DNA of 6,673 nt from a bacterium (lineage in GTDB: Bacteria; Krumholzibacteriota; Krumholzibacteria; LZORAL124-64-63): NCBI GenBank assembly GCA_030592025.1, contig JAUUZX010000084.1, positions 1 through 6,673 of the forward strand, written 5' to 3'. A program made the translations under genes and the position numbers. Each line of letters begins with the position of its first letter. Position 1 is the stretch's first letter. The notes under the pieces were generated by a model. The model did no database searches. It saw nothing but the letters and a program-made list of their open reading frames with translations, and was not told the DNA's origin. This document shows, piece after piece, positions 1 through 5,484 of this stretch.

Positions 1-1
1 C

Positions 2-634
2 CTCTGGTCCCGGGGGGCGCTGCCGCCGTTGCCGGTACCGGTTGATCCCGAGGCCCTGGTAGCCGGCATGGACCTGCTCTACGTGGACGGGCATGAGCCT
101 GCGGCGTCGGTTGCCTGTGCCGGAGCGGCGCGGGCGCGGGGTCTGCCGGTGGTCATGGATGCGGGTTCGGTCCGGGAAGGTTCGTCGTCACTCGTGGCCC
201 TCTGCACGGACGTCATATCATCTGCAGTCTTTGCCCCGGTGTTCACGGGCACGGAAGAACCGGAGGCGGCCCTGCGGGCGCTGAGGGACGTGGGCCCCGA
301 GCGTGTGGCCATGACCGGTGGCGCCGACGGCGCGCTGGCCCTGATGGAGGACGGGTGCCTGGTCGTGCCCGCTTTCGATGTGCCGGTCGTCGACACCACG
401 GGAGCGGGCGATGTTTTCCACGCGGGCTACGCCGACGCGCGGGTCAGGGGGTGGGGGCTGATCGCCTCGCTCCGCTACGGTGCGGCGACGGCAGCGCTCA
501 AGTGTGGCGGCTGGGGTGGCCGCAACGCGTTGCCCACGCGGACCGAGGTGGAAGGCCTCCTGGCGCAGGGTGTGCTCCGGCCTCCTGCCGGGCCCTTCGC
601 GCGGTTTCCCCTGGCCCCGGCGGACGCTGATTGA
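2..634 (+). CDS. PfkB-family carbohydrate kinase, C-terminal part (5' truncated by window edge)
   Basis: This is the C-terminal two thirds or so of a ribokinase/PfkB-fold kinase, which phosphorylates a sugar or nucleoside with ATP in the cytoplasm. The frame is open back to base 2, so the TTG at 29 is probably an internal codon and the real start lies outside the window. Seen directly: the PfkB signature 2 motif DTTGAGD, with GAGD at 401-412. In this family the Asp is the catalytic base and the glycines form the anion hole. Upstream, a YVDGHEP segment and a VVMDAGS strand fit the substrate/lid side of the fold. After the motif, an ALKC..GGR..LP segment resembles the YihV (sulfofructose kinase)-like subgroup rather than the HldE kinase domain. 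The substrate cannot be named from this fragment. It ends 83 bp before the lexA ATG on the same strand, and no terminator is visible between them. Confidence 0.9.
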   Translation, partial: LWSRGALPPLPVPVDPEALVAGMDLLYVDGHEPAASVACAGAARARGLPVVMDAGSVREGSSSLVALCTDVISSAVFAPVFTGTEEPEAALRALRDVGPERVAMTGGADGALALMEDGCLVVPAFDVPVVDTTGAGDVFHAGYADARVRGWGLIASLRYGAATAALKCGGWGGRNALPTRTEVEGLLAQGVLRPPAGPFARFPLAPADAD

Positions 635-638
635 TATT

Positions 639-652
639 CGACCTGGTGTTTC
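639..652 (+). promoter_or_regulatory. Possible LexA operator (SOS box) upstream of lexA
   Basis: The 14-mer CGACCTGGTGTTTC matches 12 of 14 positions of the Bacillus-type SOS box CGAACRNRYGTTYC; the mismatches are the fourth base and the first spacer base. It lies 65 bp before the lexA start codon and just after the stop of the upstream kinase, where an autoregulatory operator would be expected. LexA normally represses its own gene, and the HTH of this LexA resembles the Bacillus type. The dyad is imperfect, and a 12/14 match can occur by chance, so this is an inference. Confidence 0.4.
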
Positions 653-672
653 GCCGGGTTTTCGCCTATGGT
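643..672 (+). promoter_or_regulatory. Weak candidate lexA promoter
   Basis: TATGGT at 667-672 matches four of six bases of a sigma-70 -10 box and lies 45 bp before the lexA ATG. Only a poor -35 (CTGGTG, 643-648, with an 18-bp spacer) is present, and it overlaps the proposed SOS box. That arrangement would suit repression by LexA. The match is weak in G+C-rich DNA, and lexA could also be read from the kinase promoter upstream. Confidence 0.25.
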
Positions 673-706
673 GGGCGCGTCCGTGCATGGAGCCGGACAA
701 GAGCCC

Positions 707-712
707 GGGAGG
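707..712 (+). promoter_or_regulatory. lexA ribosome binding site
   Basis: GGGAGG lies five bases before the ATG at 718. It decides the start: the same frame is open back to a TTG at 631, but that codon has no Shine-Dalgarno sequence and overlaps the stop of the upstream gene. LexA homologues begin with an M-x-LT-x-RQ-like segment, as the ATG at 718 gives. Confidence 0.85.
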
Positions 713-717
713 CGAAC

Positions 718-1329
718 ATGGGCCTCACACCACGTCAAGCCGAGATCCTGGCCTACATTACCGAGTACAGCGCGGAGCAGGGATTCGCGCCGACGCTCCA
801 GGAGATCGGGCGCCAGTTCGGACTGTCGTCCCCGGCGACGGTCCACAAGCACATCGCGCATCTCGTCGAGAAGGGCTACCTCAGGCGGGAGCGCCGCAAC
901 GCCAGCCGGGACCTGTCTGTCGTGCCTCGGGACGGCAGCGGTTCGGGACTCGCGCGGATCCCTTTGCTGGGGATCGTCGCGGCCGGTCTGCCCATCGAGG
1001 CCCTCGCGGAACAGGAAGAGATCACCATCCCCGAGAGTTGGCTGGGCCGGGGGCGCACCTACGCGCTGACGGTGCGGGGGAATTCCATGATCGACGAGCA
1101 GATCCGGGATGGGGACACGGTCATCGTCGAGGCGCGGGAGACCGCGCGCAACGGTGAGACCGTCATCGCACTGGTCGACGGTGATTCGGTGACCATGAAG
1201 CAGTTCCACAGGCAGGGGGCGGAGATCCGATTGCAACCGGCCAATCCCGACGTGCCCGTGCTGATCGTGGCCGAGGAACGCGTGCGGATCCAGGGTGTGG
1301 TCGTGGGGGTGCTGCGGCGGTTCTCATGA
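718..1329 (+). CDS. lexA: LexA repressor (SOS regulator, autoproteolytic, S24 family)
   Basis: This is the transcriptional repressor of the SOS DNA-damage response. RecA filaments on single-stranded DNA trigger its self-cleavage and so de-repress repair genes. The product is 203 aa, close to the 202 aa of E. coli LexA. Residues 1-65 form the winged-helix DNA-binding domain (LTPRQAEIL at 3-11, helix-turn-helix about 27-53). The recognition helix SSPATVHKHI is closer to Bacillus and many deltaproteobacterial or FCB LexA proteins than to E. coli. Residues about 79-203 form the S24 peptidase domain. The Ala89-Gly90 cleavage site lies in GIVAAGLP, the nucleophile is Ser123 in VRGNSM, and the general-base Lys161 lies in VTMKQF. 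All three are in the expected order and spacing, so self-cleavage should be intact. The ATG at 718 has a good ribosome binding site. The gene stands between a sugar kinase and the hsp20-lon pair, which has its own promoter. Confidence 0.97.
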   Translation: MGLTPRQAEILAYITEYSAEQGFAPTLQEIGRQFGLSSPATVHKHIAHLVEKGYLRRERRNASRDLSVVPRDGSGSGLARIPLLGIVAAGLPIEALAEQEEITIPESWLGRGRTYALTVRGNSMIDEQIRDGDTVIVEARETARNGETVIALVDGDSVTMKQFHRQGAEIRLQPANPDVPVLIVAEERVRIQGVVVGVLRRFS

Positions 1330-1345
1330 CGGGGCTGACCGCTGG

Positions 1346-1374
1346 TTGACGCTCGGCAAGCGGGGGGCTAGCAT
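1346..1374 (+). promoter_or_regulatory. Sigma-70-like promoter for hsp20(-lon)
   Basis: TTGACG (1346-1351, five of six consensus bases) and TAGCAT (1369-1374, four of six) are separated by an ideal 17 bp. The site is in the 105-bp gap between lexA and hsp20, predicting a transcript start near 1381 and a 5' leader of about 54 bases. I see no CIRCE inverted repeat and no convincing heat-shock sigma-32 promoter, so heat control, if any, is not obvious here. The -10 sits inside a small palindrome (1366-1378). Confidence 0.6.
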
Positions 1375-1378
1375 AGCC
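1366..1378. repeat. 13-bp perfect palindrome over the hsp20 -10 box (possible operator)
   Basis: GGCTA, a GCA centre and TAGCC form a perfect inverted repeat with 5-bp arms. TTAGCC recurs at 1385-1390, 12 bases after the first TAGCC (1374-1378). The position over the -10 and near the predicted transcript start is where a repressor would act. The arms are short, so chance is possible, and no known regulator family is recognised. Confidence 0.35.
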
Positions 1379-1434
1379 TTCACCTTAGCCAGCCGAATGT
1401 CAGCCGGAACAGACGCCGTTGAAGAGAGATCGCC

Positions 1435-1869
1435 ATGAGCAAACGGGACAGGATGCGCGACGCCGAAGAGATCTTCGAGATCCTTGTGACGTCCTACACG
1501 AGCCGCGGCGGCGTCGCTCCGGTCGACGGCGACCTTTGTTGGCGACCGGCGACGGACGCCTACGAGACCGCCGACGAGTTCGTCGTCCAGATGGACCTGG
1601 CGGGCCTCGACGCGACCCAGATCGAGGTGCTGGCCGACGACCGGCACCTTCTGGTCAAGGGGATCCGCCGGGACATCTCTGTCCCGGGCAAGAAACACTT
1701 CCACGAGATGGAGATCCGGGTCGGGCCCTTCGCCCGGCGCGTTCCGCTGACCGTGAAGGTCGATCCGGCAAGCGGTCGGGCGATCTACCGGGGCGGATTC
1801 CTGTACGTCACATTCCGCAAGGGCACCGGCAGCGAGGGAAGCGGCCGGCAGATCTCCATCGACCGCTGA
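1435..1869 (+). CDS. hsp20: Hsp20/alpha-crystallin small heat-shock protein
   Basis: This is an ATP-independent holdase chaperone that binds unfolding proteins in the cytoplasm and forms oligomers. The product is 144 aa, typical for bacterial small heat-shock proteins. A short N-terminal arm (1-35, charged, with an amphipathic EEIFEIL stretch) leads into the alpha-crystallin domain, about residues 36-129. That domain opens with WRPATDAYETADEF and contains VQMDLAGLD. It ends with A116-IYRGGFL123, which corresponds to the family signature AxxxnGvL with Gly for Asn and Phe for Val. The C-terminal tail carries an I-x-I motif (ISI, 140-142), used in the family to dock neighbouring dimers, so the assembly elements look complete. 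The ATG at 1435 follows a purine-rich GAGAGA (1424-1429). The lon ATG comes 56 bp downstream with no visible terminator, so the two are probably co-transcribed and work in the same protein-quality pathway. Confidence 0.95.
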   Translation: MSKRDRMRDAEEIFEILVTSYTSRGGVAPVDGDLCWRPATDAYETADEFVVQMDLAGLDATQIEVLADDRHLLVKGIRRDISVPGKKHFHEMEIRVGPFARRVPLTVKVDPASGRAIYRGGFLYVTFRKGTGSEGSGRQISIDR

Positions 1870-1911
1870 CGCGGCGCCGTGGGCGGGCACAACCGTTCCG
1901 GCGACAGTCTG

Positions 1912-1917
1912 AAGGAG
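1912..1917 (+). promoter_or_regulatory. lon ribosome binding site
   Basis: AAGGAG lies eight bases before the ATG at 1926. It decides the lon start, because the lon frame happens to stay open upstream through hsp20 to 1419. The translation upstream of 1926 is Arg-rich and has no Lon-like sequence, so it is an out-of-frame shadow of hsp20. Confidence 0.9.
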
Positions 1918-1925
1918 CCACACGC

Positions 1926-4307
1926 ATGGTGGACAACGAGCGGGTCATCCTCGACGAAGATGTCGGAGGCGAGATCATCCTTCCGCGGGAGTTGCCGATC
2001 CTCCCCATCAGCGAGGCGGTCATCTTCCCGGCGATGATGGTGCCCCTGGTGCTGAGCGACGCGAACCTCGTGCAACTGGCCGACGATTGCCTGGCCGGTG
2101 ACAAGCTGCTCGGCGCGTTCGCCCAACGTGAGCTGACCGAGGAGGAGGAGGAGGAACTCGACGACGCCGACCTCATCTACCACGTGGGCACGGCGGTCAA
2201 AATTCAGAAGATGCTTCGGTTCCCGGACGGGAGCATGCGTCTCCTCGGGCAGGGCGTTGCCCGCTGCCGCATCACCGGCTTCGTAGCGGATGACCCCTAC
2301 ATGAAGGCCTCGATCGAGATCGTCAAGGAATCGAGCCAGGACGACTCGCGCACACTTGCCTACATGCGGGGGGTGGCCAACAACTTCCTGAAGATCGTCG
2401 ACGCGAGTGAATCCCTCTCGGAAGAACTCAAGGTCGTCGTCATGAACATCGACGAGCCCGGCCGGCTGGCCGATCTCATCGCCACGAACCTCGACATCGA
2501 CGTGTCCGAGAAGCAGGAGATCCTCGAGGAAGGGTCGGCGCGGAAGCGGTTGCAGTTGTTGTCGAAGGTCGTGATGCGCGAACTCGACGTGCTCGAGCTC
2601 GGGCAGAAGCTCCAGACCAACGTCCGCAAGTCCATCGACAAGGACCAGCGCGAGTACTACCTGCGTCAGCAACTCAAGGCGATCCAGCGGGAGCTGGGCG
2701 AGGCCGAGGAAGGGTCCGTCGAGCTCGACGAACTGCAAACACGCATCGAGGAGGCAGACCTGCCGGAGAAGGTGCAGGCGGCGGCCGATCGGGAGTACGA
2801 TCGCCTTTCGCGCATGTCCCCGGGGGCCAGCGAATACACCGTCAGCAAGACCTACCTCGACTGGATCCTCGACCTGCCCTGGAACGTCTCGAGTGATGAC
2901 AAACTGAACCTCAAGCGGGCCGAGGAGATCCTCGAGCGCGACCACTTCGGCCTGGAGGACGTCAAGGAACGGATCATCGAGTACCTGGCCGTACGCAAGT
3001 TGAAGCCCGACCACCGTGGGCCCATCCTCTGTCTGGTGGGGCCGCCGGGTGTCGGCAAGACCTCCCTGGGCCGCAGCATCGCGGAGGCCGTGGGCAGGAA
3101 GTTCTTCCGCTTCTCCCTGGGCGGCATGAGGGACGAGGCGGAGATCCGCGGGCACCGGCGGACCTACGTGGGCTCCATGCCCGGGCGCATCATCCACGGG
3201 ATCAAGGAGTGCGGCACCAACAACCCGCTCTTCATGCTCGACGAGATCGACAAGCTCGGCCAGGACTTCCGGGGCGACCCGGCAAGCGCCCTGCTCGAGG
3301 TCCTCGACCCGGAACAGAACAGCGACTTCACGGACCATTACCTGACCCTGCCCTTCGACCTCTCGAAGACCATGTTCATCACCACGGCGAACATGCTGGA
3401 CACGATCCCCCGACCGCTGCTGGACCGCATGGAGATCATTCAGCTCGCGGGGTACACCAACCTGGAGAAGCTCCAGATCGCCAAGCGCTATCTCGTGCCC
3501 CGGCAGATCGAATCGAACGGGCTGTCCGGCAAGTCGATCCGCTTCACGGACGCGGGCATCATGAACGTCATCGAGCACCACACCCGGGAGGCCGGGGTGC
3601 GCAACCTCGAACGGGAACTGGGCTCGGTGTGCCGCAAGGTCGCTACCGATGTGGCCAAGGGGAAACGGAAGCGGCAGATCATCGGCGCCCGGAATCTCGT
3701 GGACTATCTGGGCAACCCGAGCTATACGGGCGACCGTCTCCGTCGCCACGCCAAGGTGGGTGTGGTCACGGGCATGGCCTGGACCCAGGTGGGGGGCAAG
3801 ATCCTTTACATCGAGGGGCTTGCGCTGCCCGGGGGCAGTGGCCAACTCAAACTCACGGGCCAGGTGGGGAGCGTCATGCAGGAGTCGGCCAGCGCGGCCT
3901 ACAGTTACCTGCGCAATCGCTTTGGTGGCGTGGAGGAGTACTCGGAGTTCTTTGCCAAGCGCGATCTCCATATCCACCTTCCCGCCGGCGCCATCCCGAA
4001 GGACGGGCCCAGCGCGGGCATCGGCATGGCTTCGGTGATGCTGTCGCTGCTCATCCGTCGGGCGGTGGATCGGCGGACGTCCATGACGGGCGAGGTCACA
4101 CTCACCGGGGACGTTCTGCCCATCGGCGGCCTGCTCGAGAAGGTCCTGGCGGCCCACCGCGCGGGTATCCGGCGGGTCATCCTGCCGGCGTCCAACGAGG
4201 TGGACCTGGATTCGATCCCCGACGAGGTTCGCGAGGCGGTGGAGTTCGTCCCCGTATCCCACGTCGACGATGTTTGGAACACCATCTTCCCCGGGGTGCT
4301 CGACTGA
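1926..4307 (+). CDS. lon: ATP-dependent Lon protease (LonA, endopeptidase La)
   Basis: This cytoplasmic AAA+ protease (homohexameric in the family) unfolds and degrades misfolded and short-lived regulatory proteins. The product is 793 aa (E. coli 784). Residues about 18-215 are the N-terminal LON substrate-binding domain (LPILPISEAVIFP near the start), followed by a coiled-coil linker to about 345 with the conserved KDQREYYLRQQLKAIQ. The AAA+ module has Walker A GPPGVGKT (372-379), pore-loop Tyr414 in RRTYVGSMPG, Walker B with Asp439-Glu440, an arginine finger Arg501 in PLLDRME, and sensor-2 Arg559 in GVRNLE. The S16 protease domain follows from about 605, with catalytic Ser696 in PKDGPSAG and Lys739 in GGLLEK. 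The Ser-Lys spacing of 43 matches E. coli S679/K722. All catalytic elements are intact. Small oddities are a run of six Glu (72-77) in an N-domain loop and Leu in place of the usual first Lys of GGLKEK. It probably shares a transcript with hsp20. Confidence 0.98.
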   Translation: MVDNERVILDEDVGGEIILPRELPILPISEAVIFPAMMVPLVLSDANLVQLADDCLAGDKLLGAFAQRELTEEEEEELDDADLIYHVGTAVKIQKMLRFPDGSMRLLGQGVARCRITGFVADDPYMKASIEIVKESSQDDSRTLAYMRGVANNFLKIVDASESLSEELKVVVMNIDEPGRLADLIATNLDIDVSEKQEILEEGSARKRLQLLSKVVMRELDVLELGQKLQTNVRKSIDKDQREYYLRQQLKAIQRELGEAEEGSVELDELQTRIEEADLPEKVQAAADREYDRLSRMSPGASEYTVSKTYLDWILDLPWNVSSDDKLNLKRAEEILERDHFGLEDVKERIIEYLAVRKLKPDHRGPILCLVGPPGVGKTSLGRSIAEAVGRKFFRFSLGGMRDEAEIRGHRRTYVGSMPGRIIHGIKECGTNNPLFMLDEIDKLGQDFRGDPASALLEVLDPEQNSDFTDHYLTLPFDLSKTMFITTANMLDTIPRPLLDRMEIIQLAGYTNLEKLQIAKRYLVPRQIESNGLSGKSIRFTDAGIMNVIEHHTREAGVRNLERELGSVCRKVATDVAKGKRKRQIIGARNLVDYLGNPSYTGDRLRRHAKVGVVTGMAWTQVGGKILYIEGLALPGGSGQLKLTGQVGSVMQESASAAYSYLRNRFGGVEEYSEFFAKRDLHIHLPAGAIPKDGPSAGIGMASVMLSLLIRRAVDRRTSMTGEVTLTGDVLPIGGLLEKVLAAHRAGIRRVILPASNEVDLDSIPDEVREAVEFVPVSHVDDVWNTIFPGVLD

Positions 4308-4326
4308 CCCGGAGTGGCGGCACGAA

Positions 4327-5484
4327 TTGACGCAGCACAACCTCATCACCTCCCTCATGCGCCCCTTCTTCCGCAAGGGCAGGACGGCGTCCTTCACGGT
4401 GCCGGGGAACCTCGGACCCACGTCCCGGGTGCTTGGCATCGACGTGGGGGACTTGAGCGACGCGATTTTCCACATGCCGCTCCTGGCGGCGGTCAAGCGC
4501 CGCTATCCATCGGCGGAAATCGACTTCCTCGTTCCGGAAGAGCATCTCGATCTCGTGGCCAGGTCGGGCCTGGCGAAGGAGTGCATCGTCTACAAGGGCG
4601 GGCAGCTCAACCCGTGGCGTCCGGCCTACGGTTCCCTGCTCAGGAAGCTCTCGGAACGCAGCTACGACATGTCGGTCGTCATGAGTTTCAGGCCCCACCC
4701 TCGTCTCGAATTGGGCGCGCTCGCGAGCGGTGCGAACCTGCGTCTGGGGCCTAGTCACGATGACGGCTGGCCCGCAGTGAATTTCGAGGTCCGCCCCCGT
4801 GAGGGAGCGGCGGGTTACTGGGGCGACCGGACGGTCCTCACGGCGCCGTTCCTGGGCTTCGCACCGGCGGAAATCCGACCGGGGTGGCCCCTGCCCGACG
4901 ACCTCATGCGCCACGCGGCCCAGCAGGTGCACTTCCACAAGCCCAATCCGGATCAGATGCTCATTGGTGTCGACCCGGGCACGACCAAGAGCCGGCACCG
5001 CTTCGCGCCGGAGAGCTGGCACTTCGTGATCCGGCAACTGACCAGCCAATTCGTGTGTTCGGTGCTGCCCCTGGGGCACCCCGATGACCGGGACCACCTG
5101 AAGGATTTCTCGGCGCGCCTCTCGGACATCCCCGTCGGCCTCAAGCGGGAATCGTTGCTCGAGATGCTTGTCCTGCTCACCCAGTGCGACCTTTTCCTTG
5201 CGGGCAACACGGACCTCTTCCACTTCGCGGTGGCGCAGGGGGTGCCCACGGTGGGTCTGTTCACGGAGGCCGAGGCGGCGCATTTTCGGCCGAACGAACG
5301 GCCCCGGGTGCGTGTGCTGGAGATCGAGCGGGGCGAGAAGGTCGATATCGAAACGCTGATGGAGGCCGTGGAAGCGGTTACCGAGGGTCGTGCGAGCACG
5401 GCGTCCACCGTCATCGCCGATCCCGGCGCCCATCCTTCCGCCTCGAACGAGGGAGGCACGGTTCCCGGGTCGGCGGATGTCTGA
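4327..5484 (+). CDS. Divergent glycosyltransferase family 9 protein (heptosyltransferase-like)
   Basis: This is a probable GT-B-fold enzyme of family GT9, whose members transfer ADP-heptose or related sugars onto LPS core at the inner face of the inner membrane. The N-terminal Rossmann domain has VLGID..DLSDAIFHMPLL..VKRRYPSAEIDFLV. Asp45 occupies the position of the catalytic Asp in the family's GD motif, but the preceding Gly is Ser. The C-terminal domain begins with GVDPGTTKSRHRF (Asp216-Pro217-Gly218), like the family PG..K.W loop. GNTDLFH (293-299) then stands where canonical GT9 proteins have GNDSGxMH; it is one residue shorter and lacks the SG. GVPTVGLF follows. The tail is Ala/Ser/Thr/Gly-rich. 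The start is uncertain: TTG 4327 (385 aa, GGAG 12 bases upstream), ATG 4357 (375 aa) and ATG 4270 (404 aa, overlapping lon) are all in frame. It lies directly after lon and overlaps the next glycosyltransferase gene. Its substrate is unknown. Confidence 0.85.
   Translation: MTQHNLITSLMRPFFRKGRTASFTVPGNLGPTSRVLGIDVGDLSDAIFHMPLLAAVKRRYPSAEIDFLVPEEHLDLVARSGLAKECIVYKGGQLNPWRPAYGSLLRKLSERSYDMSVVMSFRPHPRLELGALASGANLRLGPSHDDGWPAVNFEVRPREGAAGYWGDRTVLTAPFLGFAPAEIRPGWPLPDDLMRHAAQQVHFHKPNPDQMLIGVDPGTTKSRHRFAPESWHFVIRQLTSQFVCSVLPLGHPDDRDHLKDFSARLSDIPVGLKRESLLEMLVLLTQCDLFLAGNTDLFHFAVAQGVPTVGLFTEAEAAHFRPNERPRVRVLEIERGEKVDIETLMEAVEAVTEGRASTASTVIADPGAHPSASNEGGTVPGSADV

Noticed and set aside
631..717. TTG start for lexA at 631
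   Set aside because: No ribosome binding site, overlap with the kinase stop, and 29 extra residues absent from LexA proteins. The ATG at 718 has GGGAGG five bases upstream.
1339..1363. CCGCT/AGCGG inverted repeat after lexA as a terminator
   Set aside because: Five-bp arms with a 15-base loop, followed by G and not a T-run, and overlapping the -35 box. It does not look like an intrinsic terminator.
1405..1424. GGAAC...GTT resemblance to an SOS box before hsp20
   Set aside because: The half-sites are seven bases apart rather than four and the outer bases do not match, so there is no credible LexA site here.
1330..1434. CIRCE element, sigma-32 promoter or RNA thermometer before hsp20
   Set aside because: No TTAGCACTC-type inverted repeat, no CCCCAT-type -10, and no clear anti-Shine-Dalgarno pairing could be seen in the leader.
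1419..1925. In-frame upstream extension of lon, overlapping hsp20
   Set aside because: hsp20 in the other frame has a clear family signature, while the extension is Arg-rich with no Lon similarity. The ATG at 1926 has a strong AAGGAG.
3209..4330. Open + frame (373 codons) overlapping the second half of lon
   Set aside because: The translation is Arg/Pro/Gly/His-rich, the usual look of a shifted frame. It has no ribosome binding site and lies wholly within the AAA+ and protease-domain coding sequence.
1785..4496. Long (903 codons) open frame on the minus strand opposite lon
   Set aside because: It mirrors the lon gene in a G+C-rich genome where antisense frames stay open by codon bias. Its translation is Asp/Val/Leu/Arg/His-rich without domain motifs, and lon itself has every catalytic motif.
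5390..5476. GTG start for waaF at 5390
   Set aside because: It would add a Pro/Arg-rich N-terminal segment encoded over the C-terminal tail of the previous gene. WaaF proteins begin close to the LLLLAPNWLGD strand.
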